49,067 nt of DNA from Gammaproteobacteria bacterium (GTDB taxonomy: Bacteria; Pseudomonadota; Gammaproteobacteria; SZUA-140): NCBI GenBank assembly GCA_015491865.1, contig WFVD01000019.1:1-49067 (forward strand), read 5' to 3'. The position numbers were made by a program, and so were the translations under genes. Numbering within the stretch: the first letter of the stretch is position 1; every line of letters starts with the position of its first letter. Shown here piece by piece: positions 10,410-19,427 of the stretch. Under the pieces are notes generated by a model, which made no database searches, was not told where the DNA came from, and saw only the letters and a list, made by a program, of their open reading frames with translations.

Positions 10410-11408
10410 ATGAACAGTGAACTACGAAGCATTAATATTCTTGTTGTAGATGATGAGGCGAGTATTAGAGATATTGTTAGCCAGGTACTTGAGGATGATG
10501 GCCATAAACTGATGTCTGCCGCCAGTGCTGAGGCAGGTATTCGTATTCTTGAAAAGGCCCCCATACACCTCGTTATAACCGATATCCGAATGGATGGCAT
10601 GGATGGCATTGAACTCCTGGAAAAGATAAAAGCGGCAAACCCTGAGATTGAAGTCGTGATCATGACAAGCCACGCTTCCCTCGAAACATCCGTAAAATCA
10701 CTCAGGGCCGGCGCCTTTGACTACTTAATGAAGCCGTTTGATGATCTTGACTCAATATCAACCATGGTTAACCGTGTTATTGAGAAAATCCAGCAAGGGC
10801 AACAGAGCCAGAAGATGGTTGAAAGTCTAAAAGATGAAAACAAGGAGCTTAATCACCTGGCACAAAGAGATGGCCTGACACAGCTATATAACCACCGTTA
10901 CTTTAAAGAGCGTTTTGCCGAGGAGGTCTCCCGCGCAAACCGCTATAACAGAGAACTATCACTGATATTTCTTGATGTCGATTACTTCAAAATATTCAAT
11001 GATAGAAATGGCCATCCTATGGGCGATGCTTTATTAAAACAGTTAGCATCAATGCTACAGCTGCGCGCAAGAAAAATCGACATCGTCGCCCGCTATGGTG
11101 GCGAGGAATTTGTCATTGTACTACCCGAGACTGATAAGAAAGGGGCGCTATCGCTTGCCAATTCAATCCGCAAACAGATCGCCGAACACCCATTTAAAGG
11201 ACGAGAAAACCAGCCGGGCAATATTGTTTCCGTTAGCATTGGCATCGCAACTTACCCCAATGATGGTATGAGTGCAGAGGCTCTGATTAAACATTCTGAT
11301 GACGCCCTCTACCTGGCCAAGCGTAACGGCAGGAATCGAGTCTGCAGCATGGGAGTATGCCTCACAAACGAAGATAAACCGCTCCCATCAAAAATGACTA
11401 CGCAGTGA
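10410..11408 (+). CDS. Response regulator with GGDEF diguanylate cyclase output
   Basis: A 332-aa protein. The N-terminal receiver has an acidic DD pair near residues 14-15, phospho-acceptor Asp58 (VITDIRM) and the conserved Lys in MKPF. A short coiled linker leads to a GGDEF domain with an intact GGEEF signature at residues 230-234 and an RKID (RxxD) inhibitory I-site five residues before it. The enzyme should therefore make c-di-GMP from GTP and be product-inhibited. A good SD (GAGG) lies 8 nt before the ATG. Being directly downstream of the Cache kinase, it probably converts that kinase's signal into c-di-GMP, which could control the surface protein. That link is inference. Confidence 0.93.
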   Translation: MNSELRSINILVVDDEASIRDIVSQVLEDDGHKLMSAASAEAGIRILEKAPIHLVITDIRMDGMDGIELLEKIKAANPEIEVVIMTSHASLETSVKSLRAGAFDYLMKPFDDLDSISTMVNRVIEKIQQGQQSQKMVESLKDENKELNHLAQRDGLTQLYNHRYFKERFAEEVSRANRYNRELSLIFLDVDYFKIFNDRNGHPMGDALLKQLASMLQLRARKIDIVARYGGEEFVIVLPETDKKGALSLANSIRKQIAEHPFKGRENQPGNIVSVSIGIATYPNDGMSAEALIKHSDDALYLAKRNGRNRVCSMGVCLTNEDKPLPSKMTTQ

Positions 11409-11457
11409 TAGTAACCACTGATGGGGCAGCCACAGGATACAGCCGCCTTTCAGGGCA

Positions 11458-12324
11458 TCAATAATGTGCATTTATATAATCGATACACTCTCTGAAGCTT
11501 GCCGCTAACGCCCCGGATATGTTAAGTCCATAGCGGTTGATCTTCTCACCCAGCTCCTTTCGAATCTCCTTGGCGGACCGATCATTAAACTCAACCCTTG
11601 AACTGGTAAGGTTACCGAGCTTAATATGCCCATAATGAATATGCCACTGCGCCCCGTTGCCGGCATCCATTGCCAGCTGAATGACTCTTTGAAGTGGCAA
11701 TCGGCTATCCGACTGTTTTGTAAACAAAGGGTTCTGCGGTGAGTTTATAGCCGAAAACTGTAACGCTCTTTCGCCCATTACTGTTGCCTCACGCTCCAGA
11801 GCAGGATTGTTATTAACCGCAAGGCCTGCAATATTCGTCGTTGCCTTCACCCGCCCTTCCATCTGCTGAACCACATGCCCCAGTTCATGCGCAAGGTGCT
11901 TCTCCTGCCCACCGGCCAGATGAATATCAGCGCCCTGAGCATATGCATGCGCATTAACTGCCGCCGGCCTGTTCGAGTTGTAATGAACTTTCACATGATC
12001 CAGTGAGTAGCCAGACAGACCCTCCATCCCTTTTTTCAGGCCATCAGGCAGCCCAGTTCTATTTTCCTGTTTCTGTGACGATAATTTATCTTCTATCCGC
12101 TGTATAGAAGTGAATCTCCCTTGAAGCAGCTCTTCATCGGTTGCCAGCCGCGCCCCCCTTGCCTGGCTGTTAAGCGATGAGATCAACTGGCGCTGGGCAA
12201 TTGCTGTCACACGATTATCAACCATGACCGGAACTGATGGCTTAGCCTCATACTGATTCAGAAAGCTATTTGAGAATCGCTTTTCTGAAACCATCGCCGA
12301 TCTGTTTATAAATGATTTCATCAT
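11458..12324 (-). CDS. DUF4157 (eCIS core-associated, metalloprotease-like) protein, candidate cargo
   Basis: A 288-aa protein. A disordered N-terminus (1-90) precedes a DUF4157 domain (about 92-185) with the typical pattern LPDGLKKG..SGYSLD.VKVHYNS, AYAQG..IHLAGGQE, and a zinc-type HELGH at residues 146-150 followed by VVQQ. A downstream LEREAT (about 176-181) could supply the third ligand of a gluzincin-like site. The C-terminal ~75 residues (from about 215) contain a WHIHYGH cluster and match no toxin I recognise. DUF4157 proteins are strongly associated with eCIS loci as cargo or processing proteins. This is the last gene of the eCIS run. Two adjacent ATGs (12324, 12321) follow an AGGAGG whose right side merges into a run of seven G. 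Confidence 0.85.
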   Translation of the reverse strand: MMKSFINRSAMVSEKRFSNSFLNQYEAKPSVPVMVDNRVTAIAQRQLISSLNSQARGARLATDEELLQGRFTSIQRIEDKLSSQKQENRTGLPDGLKKGMEGLSGYSLDHVKVHYNSNRPAAVNAHAYAQGADIHLAGGQEKHLAHELGHVVQQMEGRVKATTNIAGLAVNNNPALEREATVMGERALQFSAINSPQNPLFTKQSDSRLPLQRVIQLAMDAGNGAQWHIHYGHIKLGNLTSSRVEFNDRSAKEIRKELGEKINRYGLNISGALAASFRECIDYINAHY

Positions 12325-12395
12325 CCCCCCCTCCTAGAAATCGCTCTCAATTAATAAGGAATAGTTTATATGCTCCTTCCTGCTATCGCTACCGC

Positions 12396-13505
12396 TCATA
12401 CTCGGCCAGATGCTGCAGAGAGAAAAATCGCAATATTCACTGCCACAAAACATACGGCAAACACAACCAATGACACTCGATCAAAATCACGTGCCGCTTT
12501 AATCTCTCCTTTTGCTTCTGCAAGATGTGATGAGATAATCGAAGAAAAAATTGTTAACAATATCGTGACCATGCCGATACCATTCACCATGTCAGTTAAT
12601 GTGACACGCCCCACACCCGGTAACTCTGACAGATTAATATAGCTATTTGCGACGGCAGCAAAAAAAGCACCAACCCCCAGCCCTATCCGATCACCAGATG
12701 CGGGCGCCAGAAGAAAGGCAAGGAGCGCAATGGCAACAGCCGCGAATAACCCCTGGAACATCTTGAAGTAGAGCCCCCAGTCTGGCCGCTCAATCCCTAA
12801 TGCATAGGTCAATTGTGAGTAGACTGTTTTATCTGCGGCAGGTGATTGGGGATCACCTCGACTACTCTTATAGGCGTGCGGCTTATTCACCAGGTCACTA
12901 CGATGAATTCTGTAACCCGGCACCGCCACACGCGAACTGTATGTTGTACCTTCAAGATCTGGCACATATTGAAACTGCGCCCACTGATTTTCACTCTCCT
13001 CTACACGTATCGTCAATTGATGGTTATCCAGAGGGTAACGGGTGATATTAAACATCTTGGTAATGCGCGTCGCAACCCGATAGAGTTCGTAATGGCTATC
13101 GCCATCATGAGATGACTTCACTAACTCCTTCGACAGAATTTCTCCATCAACGATATGAAAAGTCTCTCCCGGCCTGATACCATCGCCCTCCCAGTTAAAC
13201 CAGAGATAGAAATCGACCGTCCATAGCGTCTCTTTTGTCGAGATGGTCTCAATCCGGTCGACATAGATGCCAACGCTGACCTCTCGATAGTTATATTGAC
13301 TGTTACTCAACTGCTTATAATCTGGAGCCGTCTTACCCTTTTCTGTTTTATGCGGATCGATCCGCTCCTGATGGCGCGCCTCTGACTCCACCCTGTCTTC
13401 ATACATAATACTGCTCGCAAGGTAGCCGGCTATCAGATAAAAGAGCACTATCAGTGCAATCCAGGCAACAAAATAAGGGCTGCTATTTTCTGCAACACGA
13501 ACCAT
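12396..13505 (-). CDS. Pentameric ligand-gated ion channel (pLGIC)-like membrane protein
   Basis: A 369-aa protein. An N-terminal hydrophobic anchor (about 11-31) is followed by a beta-rich extracellular domain (about 71-240). That domain has a WTVDFYLWFNW segment and, at about 152-163, an ITRYPLDNHQL segment equivalent to the Pro-loop/Cys-loop FPFDxQxL (P158, D160). Four TM helices follow: about 247-268, 273-291, 304-326 and 344-363. The M2-M3 linker ELPGVGRVTLTD resembles that of prokaryotic channels such as GLIC. No Cys-loop cysteines are seen, as usual in bacteria. It probably forms a cation- or anion-permeable channel in the inner membrane; ligand and selectivity cannot be read here. It lies between the Cache-pLGIC fusion and the DUF4157 gene at the 3' end of the eCIS run. 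Confidence 0.8.
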   Translation of the reverse strand: MVRVAENSSPYFVAWIALIVLFYLIAGYLASSIMYEDRVESEARHQERIDPHKTEKGKTAPDYKQLSNSQYNYREVSVGIYVDRIETISTKETLWTVDFYLWFNWEGDGIRPGETFHIVDGEILSKELVKSSHDGDSHYELYRVATRITKMFNITRYPLDNHQLTIRVEESENQWAQFQYVPDLEGTTYSSRVAVPGYRIHRSDLVNKPHAYKSSRGDPQSPAADKTVYSQLTYALGIERPDWGLYFKMFQGLFAAVAIALLAFLLAPASGDRIGLGVGAFFAAVANSYINLSELPGVGRVTLTDMVNGIGMVTILLTIFSSIISSHLAEAKGEIKAARDFDRVSLVVFAVCFVAVNIAIFLSAASGRV

Positions 13506-13600
13506 CCGTTTATGCCCTGGTATTTATTGAAACATTGATCAGGTTCATATTCCCCAAACCCACAGCGTTATCTATATGCAGCATTCGCAACCTCTTTTCG

Positions 13601-15694
13601 TTAATAAAATTTGCATGCTGTGATCATAAAGAATATCCCCAGCATGCTTGGCCAGTATGCCGCCTGGACAATCAGGCCATCTTTATATTCAAACAGCCGT
13701 GAAGGTAACTTTAATGCTAATCGAAAAGCATTAAGTGGCACCATTAAAATACAGAAATAGATAACAAAGAAAAAATATTCCAGATAAAATATCTCCCCAG
13801 ATGGAATACGCTTACGTATATCGAGATGTGAGAACACCACAACAAAAAATACTGCTACACAGATACTCAGCACACGCCCCACTTCAATCTCCCTCGGCAA
13901 TAGAGAGAGCGCAAACAGCGCAAGGGCGACAATAATAAGCGGAGTCAGGTTAGAGATAAAGGCATCCACAAACACTCGCTGAATCCCGATGTAATAGTAG
14001 AGTGTCGGGAATACCACATGGTCGATATTCTGCTTGATGCCAAAGTCAGTTGTATGATTGTCTTCACGCATGAGAAAAAAAGTATCTGAAAACTTCCACC
14101 CCGGCAGGAATATCTCTCTATCTAGCCCTGGCAATAGAGATGAAGCAACCAGTTTATAGGCATCAAGATCGGGTACCAGCACCACATTTCTTCCTGTTTC
14201 TGCTGCTAGCAGCTGCAACTTGAAATGTTCCACCTCAAGCGGGTAACGTGAATAGTCGAGGTTTACTCTAAGGTTCGCCTGAAAGCGCCACTGGATCGTC
14301 TCCTGCCCTTTATGCAGAGAGCGGCTTATCTCTTTTATCCGAAGATCTTTCGCTCGCCCAATCGAAAACCCCTTTTTCATTTCAGCCGGGTAATTTTCAG
14401 CATAGGTTTGCCATACACGCCCTGCAATCAGCAGGTTATTTGAATTCTGGAACTCAACGGTATCAATATAGACCCCCGTCGGCACAAAGTATGGTGAGGA
14501 GAGCTGTTTATCCTCGCTTTTCACCAGGTAGCCATTAATCACTGCTCGCAGCGTCTCTTTGTCTGATATTTTTGCGCCTACAATAGTGTTTGTTGAATAG
14601 TGTGATAGCGCGAGATACCAGATGGCACCGATCCCGATCAGCAGAAACAGCGAACAGGCAGCTGAAAACAGCCACACACTAATTTTATTTCCGTGATATG
14701 CACGCAGCAAAAGAAATGCAGTCGAAATTAGAAAAGCGATGATTAAAAGAATAATTCTAATCAGCTCTTTTCGCAGGAGATCAATATCAAGCGGGAGATC
14801 ACTTTTGATAAATGTATTCTGTAATGACCAGCCAGAAACAGGCACAGATTCATAGATCAACCATGAGGCCTGCCCGGTAGTGGTGCTAACATGATCGATA
14901 ACCCCCCCTTTTCCACTTAAAATATCCTGCGCAATGATCAGGCGGTTTGGATCCCCCTTTTCCCGCGCAATATCACGTATATTTTTCTTTGTCTGTACAT
15001 ACTCCTGGTTGGGGTGATAGAGATAGCTCCCCTCTCGTGTTGTTAATGCACCAAAGCCACTTGGACCAAGATCCAGTGATTCGATAATCGAGCGGATCTG
15101 ATTCATCGAGATATCAATCGTCACCACCCCGAGTGGCACCTGCCTGTCATCCGGCGTCGCCTCATAAAAGACTGCCGAATAAGTCACCAGATGGCTTTTT
15201 GCTGCTTCATCCCAGTACGGTTCCCCCCAACGGCTCCCTTTCTCCATCGCATCAACATACCAGTCATATGCAGATGAGGTGTAGTCATAAACCTCATCCA
15301 GACGTTGGAAGCTAAATGCCCCCCTCTCATCCAGGCGAGTATAGTAGGCAGAATAGAGACGCCTCTTTTCATCGTAACCGTAAGGACGAAAGGTAATGGT
15401 GCCTCCAAAATAGTTATCACTCTCCTGTAAAGTCCTGCGCAACATAGTGCGCATCTCCACCTCGGAAGGGCGATGGCTTCCTATCTCACTGGCCAGCCTT
15501 TCAGCAGAACGTGTCACCCCCATTAACACTTTATCTATCTGCGATACCGCCTGGGATGTCACCCGTTTGAGTTCATCTTTTGCCGTCTCATCAAGTGCAT
15601 CTTTATTAACCACATACTGGTATGAGAGCAGTGATGCGGCGAGCAGGCTAATGCTCGCGATGAGAAATGCCGCCCATCTCATCCATCTAACCAT
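13601..15694 (-). CDS. Cache sensor fused to a pLGIC-like channel module
   Basis: A 697-aa membrane protein. TM at about 8-28; double-Cache (dCache-like) periplasmic sensor at about 40-300, with a YDWYVDA..SRWGEPYWDEA core and a GVVTIDIS strand; TM helices at about 310-330 and 338-362; a second beta-rich ectodomain at about 372-570. The latter has a VPTGVYIDTVEFQ strand and a Pro-loop-like SRYPLEVEHFKL (P485, E487). Four TM helices at about 575-598, 607-623, 635-655 and 675-693 follow, with a polar IPSGEIF M2-M3 linker. Bacterial pLGICs with extra N-terminal domains are known, but a Cache domain separated from the channel ectodomain by two TM helices is unusual. The Pro-loop Asp is replaced by Glu. 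It sits in the eCIS run, 46 nt downstream of the TPR gene. It could open in response to a small molecule bound by the Cache domain (inference). Confidence 0.75.
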   Translation of the reverse strand: MVRWMRWAAFLIASISLLAASLLSYQYVVNKDALDETAKDELKRVTSQAVSQIDKVLMGVTRSAERLASEIGSHRPSEVEMRTMLRRTLQESDNYFGGTITFRPYGYDEKRRLYSAYYTRLDERGAFSFQRLDEVYDYTSSAYDWYVDAMEKGSRWGEPYWDEAAKSHLVTYSAVFYEATPDDRQVPLGVVTIDISMNQIRSIIESLDLGPSGFGALTTREGSYLYHPNQEYVQTKKNIRDIAREKGDPNRLIIAQDILSGKGGVIDHVSTTTGQASWLIYESVPVSGWSLQNTFIKSDLPLDIDLLRKELIRIILLIIAFLISTAFLLLRAYHGNKISVWLFSAACSLFLLIGIGAIWYLALSHYSTNTIVGAKISDKETLRAVINGYLVKSEDKQLSSPYFVPTGVYIDTVEFQNSNNLLIAGRVWQTYAENYPAEMKKGFSIGRAKDLRIKEISRSLHKGQETIQWRFQANLRVNLDYSRYPLEVEHFKLQLLAAETGRNVVLVPDLDAYKLVASSLLPGLDREIFLPGWKFSDTFFLMREDNHTTDFGIKQNIDHVVFPTLYYYIGIQRVFVDAFISNLTPLIIVALALFALSLLPREIEVGRVLSICVAVFFVVVFSHLDIRKRIPSGEIFYLEYFFFVIYFCILMVPLNAFRLALKLPSRLFEYKDGLIVQAAYWPSMLGIFFMITACKFY

Positions 15695-15741
15695 CGTAAT
15701 GGCACCTCAATAAGCTCACTATTCGGTTACTCACCTGCAGG

Positions 15742-17196
15742 CTACTCTTGCGTGGTTGCAATAATATTGTCGATATTCCCAAAATAGCTCGCTGCTATAT
15801 AGGGTGCACAACGAGCCTGCTGCACTGCTTCAAACAGCCCTTCATTTAACCCGGAGACAATCTTACTGGTATTAACACAGGCGGAAATCTCACCCTTCCC
15901 AACCTCTGAAAACCAGCGGTATTCATGTATGGTCTCAGGACGTGCTTTCACTACGCAGTTTCCCCACTGCTCTGCTGATGCATCGATCTTGCCCTCCTGT
16001 TCATAAACATAGGCGAGAAAGCAGTAAGCCATGCCACCGCCAATCTGATTCTCAGGAATACGCTCATCGATCGTGATCGCCATTTTCAGGTGCTTTGCTG
16101 CATCTTGATATTTTTTCTGTTTGAGCAGCGCCCAGCCAAGATTACGGTTAAGCTGGTAGCGGAGATCCTCATCAGGCACTGGCTGAGCATTGGCGCGCTG
16201 CAACCCCATATGCAGGTAGGCCTCTGCAAGTGCAGGATCATTTTTGCGCGTAACCGGGTTGACCCAGTTAATATAGGTGCGCCCCAGATCGTTAATCCCC
16301 TTGACCCCACCTGCCTGGACATTAATATAATACTGTTCAATCGCCTTATTCAGTACGCCGAGTGATTCATAAATCCGCCCCAGCTCGGCATTAAAAGTAG
16401 AGTTATCTGGCTGTATCTCCAGCCCTCGAAGAAAGGTGAGTTCCGCATCATTCAACGCACCCTCACGATAGGCTTCACGCCCTTTATCGAGATAGACCGT
16501 TGTCAGCGAATTGTGAGTCACATAAACCGTAGCCAGTAGTAGCACCGCAATCACCAGCATCACCTCGCTCTGATAACGTGCGGCGATGTTAAAGCGCGTC
16601 ATAAAATCGCGCACCTTCTCCTGTCCACGCTTAGTGAGTGCGCCCTGACTAACAATCGCAAGACCACCGATCTGGGCAATCGTAGAGAGTGTTGCCGCTA
16701 CGGTCAGGCTACCGACTGAGAGAGCTGAGATGATGCTCACCATAAAGCTTGCCCCAAGTGCAAGCGTACCCAGGGTCAACGCATCCCATAGCCAGTCTAA
16801 CCGGTCCCACCCATCGACTTTTCGGGTTGGGGTAAGGTGCCACCACCACCCCCCCTCTTCACGATGGAGCCGCACCCGCCACTTATCAAGGCTAATGGTG
16901 TTGGCGATTAACTCGCCAATCTTTTTAAGGCGGTGGTCAAGCACCGAGAGACGCCGGTCGACATCAAACAGACAGAGCAGCTCCTCACCGTTTTCGTCCG
17001 GCTGAAGATTAAAGGCGGCTTCAACCTCATCACGCGCAAGCAGGAGCGACAGGACATCGTTCTGCGCCGGTTGTGATCGGGACCGCTCAACTGACTCTAA
17101 TAGCTGTTGATAATGTTCCAGTATCTCGACTGGTGTGCGTGTGACACGGTTATTGTGGTCACCCAGTGCAGCAACACCTGCCTCGCTACTACTCAT
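15742..17196 (-). CDS. Three-TM tetratricopeptide-repeat membrane protein
   Basis: The frame opens at ATG 17208, but ATG 17196 has a perfect GGAGG five bases upstream and is chosen, giving 484 aa. The N-terminal ~130 residues are helical and soluble, with a WWWH patch. Three TM helices follow (about 136-159, 162-184, 209-227), then TPR-like repeats (about 238-425) containing EYYxN/YQDAAKHL-type helical pairs, and a C-terminal tail with two or three cysteines. TPRs scaffold protein-protein contacts, so this could be a membrane docking platform for the injection machine or for the neighbouring channels. It is not a known Afp/PVC component. It is tightly spaced between the PGB/TIM-barrel-like gene and the Cache-pLGIC gene. 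Confidence 0.75.
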   Translation of the reverse strand: MSSSEAGVAALGDHNNRVTRTPVEILEHYQQLLESVERSRSQPAQNDVLSLLLARDEVEAAFNLQPDENGEELLCLFDVDRRLSVLDHRLKKIGELIANTISLDKWRVRLHREEGGWWWHLTPTRKVDGWDRLDWLWDALTLGTLALGASFMVSIISALSVGSLTVAATLSTIAQIGGLAIVSQGALTKRGQEKVRDFMTRFNIAARYQSEVMLVIAVLLLATVYVTHNSLTTVYLDKGREAYREGALNDAELTFLRGLEIQPDNSTFNAELGRIYESLGVLNKAIEQYYINVQAGGVKGINDLGRTYINWVNPVTRKNDPALAEAYLHMGLQRANAQPVPDEDLRYQLNRNLGWALLKQKKYQDAAKHLKMAITIDERIPENQIGGGMAYCFLAYVYEQEGKIDASAEQWGNCVVKARPETIHEYRWFSEVGKGEISACVNTSKIVSGLNEGLFEAVQQARCAPYIAASYFGNIDNIIATTQE

Positions 17197-17248
17197 CTCG
17201 TCCTCCATTTACTCGCAATAAATCAGACCGCTTTGCCCCGCACATGAC

Positions 17249-19417
17249 TTACGGAAGCGGCCCCTGTTTGGCTCGTATATATTTTCGTACTACAAAAACT
17301 GCCAATGCCATTAATAATAGCCCCAGAAATACAATGTCTCGCTTCTGCTTCCAGAAAGGGTCGCAGGTTAATGAGACCAGAAAGATCATCACCATCGCCA
17401 CCAGGTAGAAGATAAAAAAGAGTGCGTGGCGACTATAAAAGGCGCGCAGACGACGCGAGAACAGCGCCAATAGCCCATACCCAATAGCCAGCAGCAGCAG
17501 AAAGTCTATCGCCAGGCGGAACGCCCAGCGGTTGGGGCAGGCAAACTCACAAAGCGCAGGATAGCGATCAGAGAGGGTGTTCAGTACACCATCAACCTCA
17601 TCCGCACCATATAATGTGATCAGCCGCTTGCTGATCTCAGCCATATCTTTATCACTCGCCAACGGCAATGGCCACAGGCCGACACCGGAAAAGTTATTCT
17701 GAAAATAGATCAGATCATCATCAAACTGACTGTATGGGCCGGGGGCATCTTCCTCATGCCCATATGGGCTAATCACCGGAATCACTTTACGCAGCACCTC
17801 CATGCGCTGCGCGCCACTAAACTCATCTTCTATCTTGCTACGAAGCAGCTTCTTGGTTAGCGTCGTTGGCTCATCAATGAATACCAGTAGCGAGTTCACG
17901 TAAGCAGGAAGACCACTCGCACCACTCACCAGCAGGCTTTTTATATCTTTCAGTAATGGCTTCTCCCCTTTCAGTTCCGACAGGCCAATATCGAGTAGAA
18001 TATTGATTTTATAGTCGCGTTCAAGGTCATCCAGCCGTTCATAAAGCTGGTTGATAAATTCAACTATCTTGTATCTGGCTGACGGGTTATCAAAAAAATG
18101 ATCAAAATGAAGCGTTACACCATCGGGCGATGCAACCGTGCTATTTAGAAAGGGCACATACCCCTTTATACCCTGCTGCTGATATTCAACCTGTAACATC
18201 AGCTGGTTATAAACAGACATCACTGATGCCTGCATGGTGCTCTCGGTCCACTCTGCCCAGTGGTCTGAATAGAGCGCCAGATCAACCGCCGTTTTATGGC
18301 GGTGCGCCTTGTTGATAAAATTACCTAGCTTGCCATTGGCACGCCAGTGAAGTGGGGCGTTGATCTCACCGGTTTCACTTAACGTCAACCCATAGTAAGC
18401 GATCCGGTTGACAACGCTATAATCGATCTCCTGTTTCTGTTCCGCTATCGTCGCGGATCCCTTGTTATCCATATCTGAACGAGTGACAGTAGAACGCCAG
18501 TAGGGATAGAAGCCATAGACGGTACTGGAAAAGTCCCGCACGCAGCCGCAGCCGTTATCGCTGACAATAACCGGCGCCAGTTTTGATGAGGCCTCCTTTT
18601 TTGCCGCATCTGCAAGCGCTTCAATAAAGTCGGCATACTCCTCTCTGCCGATCTCTGCCTTTACCATAACCGCCTGAATAAACTGGTTCCGGTTGACATA
18701 AGGGATCTCAAACAGCTGTTCCAGTTTTTCCAGCTTACCATCGGGCGGCAGCACCACTGTCGCAGCAGAGGCGGTTTCCGGGCTGCTCTCCTGCTCCTCT
18801 TCCTCGTTATCACCCCTCTTTAACGGCGGCTCGGGAGCCTCCTTTTCAACCACGTTAGCCAGGCTTGCTTTATCCAGAAGATACCAGACGGCAGGACCAC
18901 TCTGCGGTGCGAGGTCAGCTACTGGAGTAACAGTGTTGACTGCCGCATCGACCGTGGCGACCGCAGAGAGAGTCGAGGATGTTTGATCCGCCGTACGCTC
19001 GCTGCCCGCGCCATCTGGAATCGGCTTCAGACCCGCCTGCTGGTCAAGTCTCATCACCAGGTTAATAATGAGCTCTTCATCTGGAACAGCCGTTAGTTGA
19101 TCGCAATACTGATAGAGCGCTTCGCGTGTTCCACTACCAAAGACCCCATCAACCACTACCTTATCCACGGGTAGCTGAAGTGCCGCTGCAACCTGGTTCA
19201 GCGCGCGCTGGGTCTGCTTCACACGCTCGCTATCGATTGAGCGCAGGTAGTCACTATAAGCCGCTTTTTCCAGCACCGTTCGACATAATTTATTTTCACT
19301 CTCTGCCGCAACAGGCAGCGGTAAAAGCGTCAGCAGGGAGAGTAATAGCAGCAGCGCAGGCCATCCCTGCCGGATCCACTGGAACCACGCGGACCGGTTT
19401 CTATTTAAGCGACTCAT
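17249..19417 (-). CDS. Exported peptidoglycan-binding / TIM-barrel-like protein with three C-terminal TM helices
   Basis: The frame extends back to 19600, but that overlaps the ATPase gene. ATG 19417, with AAGGG five bases upstream and ten bases after the ATPase stop, is preferred (ATG 19423 is the alternative). The 722-aa product has a signal or anchor helix (about 18-38), a PG_binding_1-like fold (about 63-106, VDGVFGSGTREAL), an acidic low-complexity linker (about 130-230), and a domain (about 298-590) starting with VYGFYPYW and containing INRIAYYGL and NILLDIG strands, reminiscent of the GH18 TIM barrel. The GH18 catalytic DxxDxDxE is not visible, so it may be a non-catalytic glycan binder. 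Three TM helices follow at about 632-653, 665-684 and 693-711. It could tie the eCIS to the cell wall. The family is otherwise not recognised. Confidence 0.65.
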   Translation of the reverse strand: MSRLNRNRSAWFQWIRQGWPALLLLLSLLTLLPLPVAAESENKLCRTVLEKAAYSDYLRSIDSERVKQTQRALNQVAAALQLPVDKVVVDGVFGSGTREALYQYCDQLTAVPDEELIINLVMRLDQQAGLKPIPDGAGSERTADQTSSTLSAVATVDAAVNTVTPVADLAPQSGPAVWYLLDKASLANVVEKEAPEPPLKRGDNEEEEQESSPETASAATVVLPPDGKLEKLEQLFEIPYVNRNQFIQAVMVKAEIGREEYADFIEALADAAKKEASSKLAPVIVSDNGCGCVRDFSSTVYGFYPYWRSTVTRSDMDNKGSATIAEQKQEIDYSVVNRIAYYGLTLSETGEINAPLHWRANGKLGNFINKAHRHKTAVDLALYSDHWAEWTESTMQASVMSVYNQLMLQVEYQQQGIKGYVPFLNSTVASPDGVTLHFDHFFDNPSARYKIVEFINQLYERLDDLERDYKINILLDIGLSELKGEKPLLKDIKSLLVSGASGLPAYVNSLLVFIDEPTTLTKKLLRSKIEDEFSGAQRMEVLRKVIPVISPYGHEEDAPGPYSQFDDDLIYFQNNFSGVGLWPLPLASDKDMAEISKRLITLYGADEVDGVLNTLSDRYPALCEFACPNRWAFRLAIDFLLLLAIGYGLLALFSRRLRAFYSRHALFFIFYLVAMVMIFLVSLTCDPFWKQKRDIVFLGLLLMALAVFVVRKYIRAKQGPLP

Positions 19418-19427
19418 ATCCATACCC

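Noticed and set aside
11403-11420. CAGTG/CACTG hairpin between convergent genes as a terminator
   Set aside because: Only a 5-bp stem with an 8-nt loop, overlapping the response regulator's stop, and no adjacent T-run; too weak to call.
17249-19417. Active GH18 chitinase
   Set aside because: The start of the domain looks GH18-like, but the catalytic DxxDxDxE motif is not visible.
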